Positions 8,934-18,971 of a DNA stretch of 64,000 nucleotides are shown here, in pieces; position 1 is the first letter of the stretch; the number at the start of each line of letters is the position of its first letter. The stretch is from NCBI GenBank assembly GCA_001247695.2, contig LGRX02035463.1, forward strand, positions 1-64,000. Reading direction: 5' to 3'. The notes under the pieces are model-generated. The model ran no database searches, was not told the DNA's origin, and saw nothing but the letters and a program-made list of their open reading frames with translations. Source of the DNA: Cymbomonas tetramitiformis (Eukaryota; Chlorophyta; Pyramimonadophyceae; Pyramimonadales; Pyramimonadaceae). The translations under genes and the position numbers were made by a program.

Positions 8934-11900
8934 ATGCAAATATTTTTAATATTGAGAACCCGCAAAGTACATGCTCCAACTGCCTGTCGCAACTTGCCTC
9001 ACGGGTGGAAAGCTTCCCTCGCCGACATGATTGCTGCGGGTGCGCCTATCGTCCTCCTGTTGGCCAAGTGTTCACGGGGTGGGGATGAGGGGGGGGGAGG
9101 CAGCGCGTGCAACCTTTGTTTGCCAACAACCATGGTGGAATACTAACAATCGTCGTATTTTTGCAGGATCTTTATGCAACGTACGGCCTTAGCCTATCTG
9201 ACGTGATGGACATTGCATCGGAGTCCAAGGGCACCCGCACTAGTCTGCGATCACTCCTCCGTCGACGAGACGGAGCGCCCCCTGCAGGAGGAGGGCCATT
9301 GCTTCGGGCGGAGCATGACCGCCTCACCAAGGTGGCGAAGACAATAAACGCGGCAAGTGGCAATGTTACTTCGAGATGGCGTGTGACGAAGCTACCTACG
9401 TGGCCGGCCAGTATTGGGGCCATGCGCATGCCTGGGGAACTGTTAGGCCCCGACGAGCAATTAACGGAGAACCAGACCTCACATGGCAGCGCGGTACCAG
9501 AGAATATGTCGTTCGACCTAGAGGAGGTGCCTGACCTTCTTAAAGCAAGCGCCGATGGCTTCTCAGACGAGGAGGGACCTGACGACGCGGAGACCGCACG
9601 GCTACTGGGGCAGCTACGTCTGGAAAGTGATGCCACCGAGTATAACGAAAACATATTTGTCCAGGTACGTACGACAGCAACATTCTTGTGTGCTAAGTGT
9701 ATTGCCAGCCCACAACGGGTGTATAAAGAACTAACAATGCGGTATGGGGTTCGTACGCACGGTTTGATAAAGCAGGCCTTCCATGCCCACGGTTGCGACC
9801 AGGCGTGGCCAACAGACTACGACATGTGGGACGAGCGCACGGCCACGGAGGCAGGTCTCATGGATGAACTCTTGCGCACGGCCGAGGAAGGGCAGGACGT
9901 GGACATGCCTGAGGAAGAAAATGTCGTGGACATGCCTCCGCCGGAGAACCTGCAATGGGACATCCGCCCAGGTGAACCGCTGTTTAGTGACAATCCGGAT
10001 AATGATATAACCGTTGGTGAGGCGGTCTACTACTTCATGCAGTTGCGAATGGACCAAGGCTGGTCACGGCCAGCTTTTGACAGATTTCTGAAGGTCCTGC
10101 TCATGCTGTTGGGTGGGCCTACCCGATGTCGCTTGCCAAGCACCCTATATAGGATGCGGACTTACATGCAAGTAGAAGATCACATGGCATATGCGGTTCA
10201 TGTATGCCCGCGGTGGTGCCGACATTTCCCCCGAGAGGCAGATCCGAGGAAATGGGACCCAATGGAGGAGTGCGGTGTGGTGCTGGAGAAAGACGAAGCG
10301 GGTATCGTTGTCAAGCGCTGCAAGGAAAGACGGTTTGAGGTTGTGAAAACCGCGGACGGGGAGAAGTTGCGCCCGAAGGAGTGGTTCTATTATTTCCCGA
10401 TCGAGGATACCATCCGAAGATGGATGGAATGCCCAGAGTTTTGCAAGGCCCGTGCCCGCCGAGACGCGCGCTTACAGTGTGACTTCTGGACATCGGAACT
10501 GGCGAGAACCATAAACCGCCACGCGTCCGTTAAGGGCGCTCTCTTACAGGACGCTCCTAGGATCGAAACCCCCGTTGGAGGTGATCCTTATGTGGAATAC
10601 GCCGAGCACCACGTGATGGTGATTTCCCCCGGGGCGGATGACTGTCAAGTGTTCAACTCAGATGTTGGGTGACCCCCCCCCACACCATCTTGCACACCCC
10701 ATATATACACAAGCATGTCGTGCAACCAGCCGCCGCGGATGCAACTGGCTGAGCGCGTGCGCGGGGATGTGGAGTGCAGGTCTTACTCCATGGGTGTCGG
10801 GGTGGTCAAAAGCGAAGACCTTCATTACTCGGTACGTATGAAGATGGTGGATCTGGATGGTGGAGTGGCTACAGGTTAATCCAGGTATCCAGCGTAGCTT
10901 GTGGCTTGTGGCATTATTAGCTTATTATGGTGGCAGTAGCAAGCTTGCAAGGGGAGAGGGGAAGGAAAAGAGAGGGGAAGGGAAAGTGCGAGGAAGCGCG
11001 CCTCGTAAATGTGTGGCATCTCGGACTTTCACCGAGATCTCCAAACCAAGGGTTTGGCGCTCTGTTTTAGGTAACGCCACTTGCACTCTGCAGGAATCTG
11101 AAGCCAAATGCTATCGCATATCTTTGAGGAATGGAAGGTGGAATGGGGGTGGCACGAATGCAGATGAGGCACCGTGACAAGTTTCACAAGTACCTATGGA
11201 TGACAAAAGGGCCACGGCAGAAGATTGTTAATCCGTTGGTGGTATGGGGGCTCTTCGAAGACGAGATGCTCAGCCTGAGCAAGGGTCAGACGGTTGACGG
11301 AGCAGCTTTTGTGGTGCACGATGCGTTCCTCAAGAAATCTTACCAGCTGACCGTGATCCTGGGAATGGTGTATGCCGACTCCGTTATGCGGATAACGATG
11401 GGCAGGTTCATGGGAATTAGCAGTTACCGCGCCGATCCGTACAGTCTGTTTGAGGGAACTGTTGGTCCGGGGGGGCGAGGGATGTATTTCCGGGGCTATT
11501 TCAAGGAAGTGGAGCAGCAAGGATGGACCAACTCTAAAGGGTCAAAGAAGGTGTGGGCGGACGATGCCGACGCAATGATCACTAAGCAGATGCACGCCTC
11601 GATGGTGGCGAGCACAGAATCGGGCGCCGAACCAGCACACGCCACAGGGAGACACGGACGAGGTGCCTTGGAGCGCATTCCGTACTTTGACCCGATGCAC
11701 GCATATGCCCACCCATTCGCACATTGTGTGTTGTACGGGAATGCAAAGAGGTGCCTCAAGCTCTGGTTTGGCAAGCTGAGCAACAACACGCACCCTAGGC
11801 TGGTTCTGCCGAAAGCGATTGTTGATGAGATCCAAAGCCGGGCAGCCCTCATCCAACCGCCTCACGACATAGGCCGCCCGTACCATTGCGTGGTGAAGTA

Positions 11901-13513
11901 CTTGGGTGCGTACACGTTCAGTCTTCCCTGCTCATTATTTCAGAAAGAGGCTCAAACGCACTGATGATAGCAGCGTTTGGCGCTCTGTTTGAGCTAATGC
12001 CACGAACGAGTTGCAACCTGACGAAAACTGTCGCCAAAAAGATAGGGTTGCCAAGTGTGCCTCCATCTTTTCTGCTTTTCGATGAGAAGCTTCCATCGAA
12101 AAGAAGAAAAGATGGAGGCACACTTGGCAACCCTATCTTTTTGGCGACAGTTTTTGTGAGGTTGCAATTCGTTCGTGGCATTAGCTCAAACAGAGCGCCA
12201 AACGTTGTGCTTATCTGAAATGACTCGCGACATGTGCAGGGTACGTGAGGGTGCGGCTGTGCCTGACCTATCCATGAACAAGCGCAATGGTGTTTGTCGT
12301 TATGGGGAGTGCGTGTGCTGTTGTGTTAGTTTGTGTAAATCGTACCCGGGGAGGGGTGTTGGGGGGCAGGTATGTGGACCATGGAGGATTTCCTGAATTT
12401 CGTGGTATACTACTCACCTTGGTGTTTGGCGATCTGCTGGTCCATTGGAACATGGTCATGGAGGCTGCCTGACAACACCTGCGGCGGGCGGTGTTGCATT
12501 ACACGCGAGGGATGGTAACAGCAGATAGCCCCCTCACGGAGACGGAGGTACGGCGGGCGCGGGAGGTGGCAAAGGAGCATTTGTGGGAGCACGCCGCGAT
12601 CATGGAAGATAAGGGCCCGGCGAAGATGCTTACATTCAACATGCGTCTGGCGGTGGTGCACCTGTTCCGGCAAGAATACTATCTAGGGGATGTGGGTGCG
12701 GCCATGGAGTTCTGGGTGGAACGAGGTATTCAGCGGGCGAAAGGAATCGTGAAAGACTCTCACGTCAAGAACAAGCCTGTGGAGGCCATCATGAATGGGA
12801 CGTGCGAGAAGCTCGCCCTGGAGGCATATGTAAGCTTGCATCCAACAATGCGCTCCCTACCGGAGTTAGCCAACGAGCTTTACCCCGGCCAAGCAGCGGT
12901 CTCGGTTGGGCTTGTGGACCCAGCCGCGGAGGCTAAGACATCTCCTTGCTATTTCATGGGTACCGGCAGGCGCGTAGCTCACGACGCACCCGTCCTCGCA
13001 AGCTGCTTAGCACAACTGCAGCATTTGGTTGGCATGTTGCACCCCCGGCAGCAGGGCGCACAGGCATTATGCACGTGCGATATCATTGTGTACTTGAGGA
13101 TGTCCCTGAATCTGGAGGAATTCACGTCTTCCTTGTACACGAGGGCGGAGAAGCGAGTCTCCTACCACGTTTCCATCTCGGACACTGGCTTCGGGAACTT
13201 GCTCCCGACTGGGCTGGACTCCCTATCAGAATTCCCATATGCGAAGGTCCTTGCATACTACCTGGTGATAGACACCGAGAGCCAGCATACGGTGTGCCGT
13301 TTGGCCAGTTTGCGAGCGTACCGTCAGGTAGAAGATGAATATATGGAGAACCAAGGAATCACTGTGCTCGCCAGAAATGATTACGTAGAGCTGCTACTGC
13401 CATGCGCGCTCATCGGAACGAAGGCATTATTCGTTGAAACAAAGAGTAAAGACACGGGCGACAACCTCTACCATGCGGTGCACCTGCTGCGTGAGATCCA
13501 AGGCATTCATTAA
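8934..13513 (+). CDS. Tnp2/Transposase_21-like transposase gene (CACTA or Plavaka type), multi-exon
   Basis: Blocks of coding sequence: perhaps 8934-9077, then 9167-10666 (acceptor TTTTTGCAG preceded by TACTAAC at 9141), perhaps 10735-10831, 11164 to about 11902, a short exon near 12241-12286, and about 12380-13513. The large exon has the order typical of Tnp2-type transposases: a two-helix segment (VGEAVYYFMQLRMDQGWSRP), paired Cys (VCPRWC .. ECGVV .. C..RRFEV), then EWFYYFPIEDTIRRWM. The next has VNPLVVWGLFEDEMLSLSKG and FDPMHAYAHPFAHCV, matching the D-x-M-H region; the last has KMLTFNMRLAVVHLF and EFWVERGIQRAKG, matching the late helix with the conserved Glu-Arg. These elements move by cut-and-paste in the nucleus. 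Exon borders are approximate. An 84-codon open stretch follows at 13547-13801. Family call by pattern; superfamily not certain. Confidence 0.6.
11974..12204. mobile_element. Foldback/MITE-like palindrome inside transposase gene
   Basis: The sequence is a near-perfect inverted repeat with arms of about 110 bp: it starts CGTTTGGCGCTCTGTTTGAG and ends with its reverse complement, and the centre AGAAGCTT lies near 12088. It sits between two coding blocks of the Tnp2-like gene, probably in an intron from about 11903 to 12240. A related piece (GTTTGGCGCTCTGTTTT) lies at about 11052. Target duplication is not clear. Confidence 0.8.
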
Positions 13514-13790
13514 TCCCCTTCCGCGCTTCGTTCAGGTAATAAGAATGTGAACTTTCCTGTGGTGTCGCACGTGCCATTTTCTCCTAGGCTGCTCGAAAAA
13601 GTCACAAGCGGCAAGGGACCGTGTAAGTTACTGAGAATCTGGGGTGGGATGCGCAGCTTCCAGGCCTTCTCTCAACTGCAACAGCGAGCAGTCCCCGACG
13701 TTCCCAACGGTGCTGCAGATCTATCTACGGCAGCAGAATCATTCGCCTGTCACTCTGCACGTGCATGTCACCAAGCCACGTGGGTTATAC

Positions 13791-13821
<31 letters not shown>
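13791..13821. repeat. (TAGA)n microsatellite
   Basis: Seven to eight perfect TAGA units follow directly on the last open stretch of the Tnp2-like gene region. Confidence 0.95.
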
Positions 13822-13898
13822 TTAACTGGAAGCTGGATGGAATGGGTAGCATCCCATAGTAGTGTACGCGGTACCCAGCTGCTGACTGTTTGATTGAA

Positions 13899-13928
13899 GG
13901 GTTTTAGGGTTTAGGGTTTAGACCCTAA
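13899..13928. repeat. Short interstitial telomere-type tract
   Basis: The tract reads GGGTTTTAGGGTTTAGGG followed by TTTA and then GACCCTAAA, so a few TTTAGGG units end in one unit of the opposite strand. TTTAGGG is the plant/green-algal telomere repeat. Too short for a chromosome end; more likely a double-strand-break repair scar. Confidence 0.7.
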
Positions 13929-14125
13929 ATGTGGAACCAGTCACAATGTTACATTTGTAATTATCTTTGCGATGGGAAGCATTGTCCTGCCTACACGTGT
14001 CTTCTTAACAGCCAATTACGTGCATGCATGTGTATACAATCTTTAAATATCCAGCATATAGCTTTCTTACACGTGTGCATATCTCCTACATTCCAGCCAA
14101 TCACGTGCTTACATTTGGATAAGAT

Positions 14126-14360
14126 TCTTAAGTTTTCTTAAGTTATCCTTGAGCCATGTGGACAATATCCTCCTACCAAGAAGCTTCCACGTACTTACAT
14201 TTTCTTAAGTTTTCTTAAGTATAATTCTTAAGTATACTGTCGGCCAATAGCTAACTGCCCCGATTTAAATATGCATAGTGTGGGTTTATATCGAAAACTT
14301 AAGAAAACTTAAGAAAAACTTAAGAAAACTTAAGGAAACTTAAGAAAACTTAAGAAAGTA
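14126..14360. repeat. Clusters of CTTAAG-containing repeats in opposite orientations
   Basis: TTTTCTTAAG units occur at 14126-14146 and 14199-14236, and their complements CTTAAGAAAA occur six times at 14297-14357. The clusters can fold on each other. They lie just before the hAT transposase remnant and could be its subterminal repeats. Confidence 0.7.
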
Positions 14361-14379
14361 CTTGCAGAAGTGATTGCAG

Positions 14380-15414
14380 ATGTTCGACGTGGAGTCCCTT
14401 CAGTTAAAGATGAGCACTGACGACGTCGGATCCACTTATCGTGACTTCCAATTAGACCTGACGGATTGGCAGACCATCCAGCACGCGGTACGTTGACGTT
14501 TCTTCATGTTTGAGCCGCCTTGACTTCAGTGGTTGTGCAGTGTAGGTAAAGGGTGAAACGGCTGGTAGCATGTTGTGAAATATTTTATATCTTTTATTAG
14601 CTACAACGAATGCTCAGTGTTCGCGTGGGGATGCCTACAGCTTCCAGTTTTGCAGCCGGTGTATGACTACACCAGGATCATCCAGGGCACCAAGTATGTC
14701 ACAATGTCGTTGGTGTTACCCATGACCGCCTACCTCATCGAGTGCGAACTGGATCCCACTGTGGACTTGGTGTTGGCCGATGGATCGGTACTTCGACATT
14801 CTAGTCTAATACCTGCTGTGCGCACTGGTCGCGAGGCCATGCACGACGAGTTCGTTTAACGGTGGGTGAACGACTTGAGCATGTCCATCCTAGAGGACTG
14901 CATCGTGTCCACGCTTCTGGATCCTCGCTTTAAAAACTGGGACTTCGACGGCTGCAACATCTACGACGGTGGCAACATGACGCGTGATCGGGCCATGAGC
15001 CTTTTGAGAACTGCATGGACCAACTTCAAGCCCACCGTGGCTGCCGAGGCTGCCCGCTCACCTGCTGTGCAAGCCTCCGATCCCCGTTCATTTGGTGAGG
15101 CATCTTTCTTGAGGAAAAAAACGGGGGCTAGCACACCTGTTGTGAAGAAAGATCAGCTGGATTGCTATCTTTCCTTGCCCCAAGAAGCTAACGAGGACGG
15201 TTTTGACGTGATGGTGTGGTGGAACGAAAAAGCCAAAGACCTGCCTGATGTTTTCCGCATGGCTCTTCAGTTTTTAGGATGCCCTGCAACTACTGCGGGT
15301 GTTGAGCGGACGTTTAGTGCAGCGGGCAGAATGCATGACGACCTGCGAAAAAACACTGAGGAGGACACTTTGGAGCATATGCTCAGGGTTAGAATCAGTG
15401 ATTGCTGCGAGTGA
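14380..15414 (+). pseudogene. hAT-family transposase remnant (C-terminal half)
   Basis: Exon 14380-14487 (MFDVESLQLK .. LTDWQTIQHA) joins in phase across a GTACGT..TTGCAG intron to 14656, giving PVYDYTRIIQ and then TMSLVLPM, the usual core segment of hAT transposases. An in-frame TAA at 14857-14859 breaks the frame, which then continues unchanged (RWVNDLS .. LLDPRFKNW) to the C-terminal dimerisation region at about 15250-15414 with LGCPATTAGVERTFSAAG and DDLRKNTEEDTLEHML. The N-terminal BED finger and first catalytic Asp are not visible, so about half of a 600-700-residue protein remains. The stop codon and missing N-terminus mark it as dead. No matching terminal inverted repeats were identified. 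Confidence 0.8.
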
Positions 15415-15840
15415 GTGCTAAGTATTAATTTGACTTGCCACAGTGCATGTGTTTTCCTGCCTACCTTATTTGCTTAGTTGTAGTCTCAAACCGGTTTAAT
15501 TAGTCTTGAAACCTGTTATCATATAGGTTGTGCAGCTCCGAAATTACTAACACAATAGGTTGCCAAGCTGAACTAATTAGTATCAAATAGGTTCTCACTG
15601 GAAATAAGCATCTAACCTAATAGGTTTGAAATCTGTAAGAATACTCATCAAATAGGTTGCAGTAGTCTACTAATAGGTAACCTAATAGGTTTGGAGAATG
15701 TGCATAATTACAATCATATCGGTTGGGGGTTGTAACTAATTATAATCATATTAGTTAGAAGAATCGGCTAATTAGTTTGTAATAGGTTACGATTTTCAAA
15801 CTAATTACCATCCTTGAAGAGCATATGGCAAGCCGTTGAG
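15415..15840. other. AT-rich spacer with degenerate AATAGGTT repeats
   Basis: About 425 bases without coding potential. The motif (A)AATAGGTT and variants such as CTAATAGGTTT occur around ten times at irregular spacing between 15480 and 15790. Confidence 0.6.
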
Positions 15841-15900
15841 TATATTAAAGACGGCCGCGTGCTGGCATGATGCCTTTTGGGTTTGAAACCCAAACCCAAA

Positions 15901-16222
15901 CATGCCAAACAGCGAAGGGCTTCCCGTGAGTTCCAGCGCACGTAACTTTGCGAAATATATTGATAAGATGCATATATTTCACTTTTCTGAAGTGCAAGGT
16001 TTGCGATAGCTTGTGCGCGAAGTTAACATATCATTTCTTTGACCCAGATTTATGAGTTTGTATATCACGCTAAAATCTGTGTCAAAGAAATAGTAATACC
16101 ATTTTGTGCACAGACTTTCTTAGACCTTGTGCTTCGAATATATCAAAGATAAATATCTTGGCAATATTTCTACGCAGTTACGTGCGCTAGAACCCACGGG
16201 AAGCCCTTCGCTGTTTAGCATG
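15901..16222. mobile_element. Palindromic MITE-like element with partial second copy
   Basis: The left arm starts CATGCCAAACAGCGAAGGGC at 15901, and its complement ends at 16222 (GCCCTTCGCTGTTTAGCATG). Inner segments also pair (CATTTCTTTGAC with GTCAAAGAAATAG near 16034-16091). DNA at about 16300-16410 resembles the right arm (CCTTGTGCTTC, GCGCGCTATAACGCACGGGA, TTTGGCATGTATTGG), so a second, partial copy follows. No ORF. Confidence 0.75.
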
Positions 16223-16967
16223 TATTGGGTCTGGAAACATTCGAACCCAAGCCCAATAGATCTGCCAAAGAAATAAATTGATGGTTTTGCCAACAAGTTA
16301 TCTCAAACCTTGTGCTTCTGAGAACTGAAAGATATGTGTCTTGTAAATATTTGTGCATACTTTCGCGCGCTATAACGCACGGGAATTGCTTTTCAGTTTG
16401 GCATGTATTGGTTTTGGGTAAACTCGAACACAAACCCAATAAAGGAGTGATATCAGGGTGGGCTAAGGGTATATATATATATATACGGGTAGTAGATATT
16501 CCGCACGCACAGTTGAAAGCATAAACTGTTGGACTAAGATGGCTTAGCATAAGATAATTTGGGGTTTTATGCCACGGTGACAGTCACGGTGATAAAACGG
16601 CATGCGCGGCGGGCATGTGACACGGCTCTGTGCGGGAGGAAAGCAGGAGGCAGCCCCCCATCTTATGGTGGGGGGTTCAAGGTCTCCTCCTCCGTGACAC
16701 GTCTTCGATCCGCTGCCTTTGTTCTCCAAGGATATAGTATTCGTATACGATTATAACGTCATCGCTCATTGGTGCGATATCATTTTATCCAATCACGAAC
16801 GTCGCAGGTGCCACTTCCGGATCGGTGTATGATGACTAATTGACTATGCACGTATGCGGGCAAGTCCCTAGTACGTCTAATTCTGATATTTAAAATTTGA
16901 TAGGTTCGTTCCATAGCTGCTATCGATCGATGTCAATGATTCGCAAAATCAATCGATCAATATTGAT

Positions 16968-16998
16968 ACAGTAATCACTCACCTTTAAGAAACCCGGA
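16968..16998. repeat. Inverted repeat partner (left) flanking the big LTR element
   Basis: The stretch ending CACTCACCTTTAAGAAACCCGG is the reverse complement, with one base difference in length, of 34008-34038. The two lie on opposite sides of the gypsy retrotransposon, so the retroelement seems nested in an older element with terminal inverted repeats. DNA further out on both sides is rich in AATCGATC/GATCGATT. Confidence 0.65.
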
Positions 16999-17461
16999 GA
17001 ATTGGGGTCAGCCAGCTATTCTCACCAATCAGCGTACCCCCCCCCCGCCAGCGCCAGCGTCCTATGGAATCGCGAAGAATTAGCAATCACGATCTCTTGA
17101 TCCAGCCAGCTTATTTCTTAGCCGTAGACGGTTCACTCACCCCATCCAGCTCAGCCAGTTTCTTAAAAATCTTAAAAACCATCGCTGAGGTTGAGATTGA
17201 TATGGTTTCTAGCTAGTGTGATAATAACTTTCATGTGCCATCGATATTTCCGAAGTGCATCTTGCTAAGAACATTAAAAATGTTGTATCGCATGATAACT
17301 TTTGAAACATAAGAGTCGTGGGGGTTAAATGGATATCAGTTGAAAATGTCCCAGCCAAGTTTTCTTAACATAAGAAATTGGAAAATCGCCTAAAATTCTC
17401 TTCAGCCAGCACCCACATTTCTTATTTTCGAGTATTCCATAGCTCAAAAAAACCAGCCAGC

Positions 17462-17987
17462 TGTAACAAACGCCGGCTTCTCATGGTACCGCGCCGGGTT
17501 TGTTCAGCTGGTGACACGCATGACAGTGGTGACAGTATGACAGGCTTTGCGAAGATGACCATCTGTGAGATGCGGACTTGTCAGAGAAGATATTGTCAAT
17601 ATCAGGTTACTGAGGAATGATACGATGACGACGGCAGTGACTCCTTTGCCACTGACGTGTCAGTCAGAATGTGTTAAGCGGTAACAGTATTAAAGCTGGC
17701 ATGGAATAATGACTTTCCATTGGCCAGATGAAGATTCGAGGGCTAGAACCCGTTACAGTTTTGGAAAATGTGACAGAGTATTGAGAGATAAGTGACCTCT
17801 GACCGAAGGTCAGATCAGTGGACTCATTATTGTTTTGCCTTCGCAAGTACTAGGTGGCTGTTCGCGTGCCAGTGCTAGAGTGCTAAGACAGTTCTGCTCA
17901 CAGCTTTTGTACACACAATAATTCGTATTTTGTGATATAATATCAATTTTGACGGATATATTTTACTGCTGTTTTCATACTTTTTCA
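17462..17987 (+). repeat. 5' LTR, lacking its first 212 bp
   Basis: It starts TGTAACAAACGCCGGC and ends CATACTTTTTCA. It aligns with 33222-33744, the second part of the complete LTR, with most differences between about 17540 and 17800 and a nearly identical final 170 bases. The first part of the LTR (TGTTGGAATCTGGGC and on) is missing here. No usual tRNA-complementary primer site (TGG..) is obvious after 17987. Confidence 0.8.
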
Positions 17988-18101
17988 AAACAATAATGTC
18001 CTGCGCGGAGCGGCTTTTTATTTCAGTGTTAATCCGGAAGTGAAGGCCCTTTGGCGAGAAGTTAGCAGTAGTTGAAAGAGCGGATTCGGAAGTCAGGCGA
18101 C

Positions 18102-18825
18102 TCCAGGGGCACCCACGGTGCACTGGCGGAACCTTTTTCTTCCCTGAGCTTGGTGGTACTTGCACTGGAAGAGCTTTCAGCAACAGCGGCGACGGATCAG
18201 CTTTGAATTCACCAGACATGAGCGGCCTCCTTCTGAACAGTGATATGCTCAACACCTTTGTCTTCAGCGAATCCAGGGGCACCCCTGGTGCACTGGCCTA
18301 GCTGCTGACAGGTGTCCTTCAGTTTTTAAGCTAATCAGCACTGCATGAGCTTGGGCGGCGGCAGCGACAAAGTCAATCAGCAGTTAATGTACACCTGGAT
18401 GAGCAGCTCTCAGTGGTTCTTTCAGCTGACCACCCTGCTTGAAGTGAATCCAGGGGCACCCCTGGTGCACTGGCTTAACTGAAAGGCAGGTGTGTGTCAC
18501 CTGGGAGCTAATCAGCAGCGGCATCTGCCCTGTCTTACCGGCTAAGAGTGGATCAACAGCTGATGTGCACCTTGATGAACTATCTTCCAGTGGGCTCTCC
18601 AGCTGGCCACCTTGTCTGAAGTGAATCCAGGGACACCCCTGGTGTACTGGCTTAGCTGAAAGGCAGGTGTGCTTGGCCTGTGAGCTAATTAGCGGCGACA
18701 TCTGCTTTTATTTACCAGCGGAGAAGTGGATCAGCAGTGAATCACTGCTCTATGACTGGAACTCCAACTTACGGTTTCTTTGGCAGCTCCACTTTGTCTG
18801 ACGGTTAATCCAGGGACACCCCTGG
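18102..18825 (+). repeat. Five leader repeats (~177 bp) each with a perfect short hairpin
   Basis: The palindrome CCAGGGGCACCCCTGG (or CCAGGGACACCCCTGG) recurs at 18273, 18450, 18627 and 18810, and a diverged copy at 18102, a spacing of 171-183 bp. The flanks are also repeated (CACTGGC.TA.CTGA, GGCAGGTGTG). They lie in the untranslated leader between LTR and gag; a role in packaging, dimerisation or internal initiation is possible but not shown. Confidence 0.85.
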
Positions 18826-18971
18826 TGTACTGGCCTAAGCCTGAAGCAGAGGAAGAGCTTGCTAGAGGACTGGCAGCTGCATCAACTCTGAAGGCGACAA
18901 CTGAGTGGTTTATTCCCTGGTTTGACACAGTGACCTGGTGAATTTAGAGTTAATTACGTTTCCAGCCTGGA

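Noticed and set aside
1..13800. Integrated polinton, virophage or giant-virus segment
   Set aside because: No DNA polymerase B, major capsid protein, packaging ATPase or viral protease is visible; the coding content fits a DNA transposon better.
13899..13928. Chromosome end
   Set aside because: Only a few telomere-type units in mixed orientation, with genes and transposons continuing on both sides.
16540..16700. Solo LTR related to the small LTR element at 36-38 kb
   Set aside because: On the minus strand it starts TGTCACGGAGG with a CCCCCC..TAA..GGGGG hairpin similar in layout, but similarity is limited and the other end cannot be placed.
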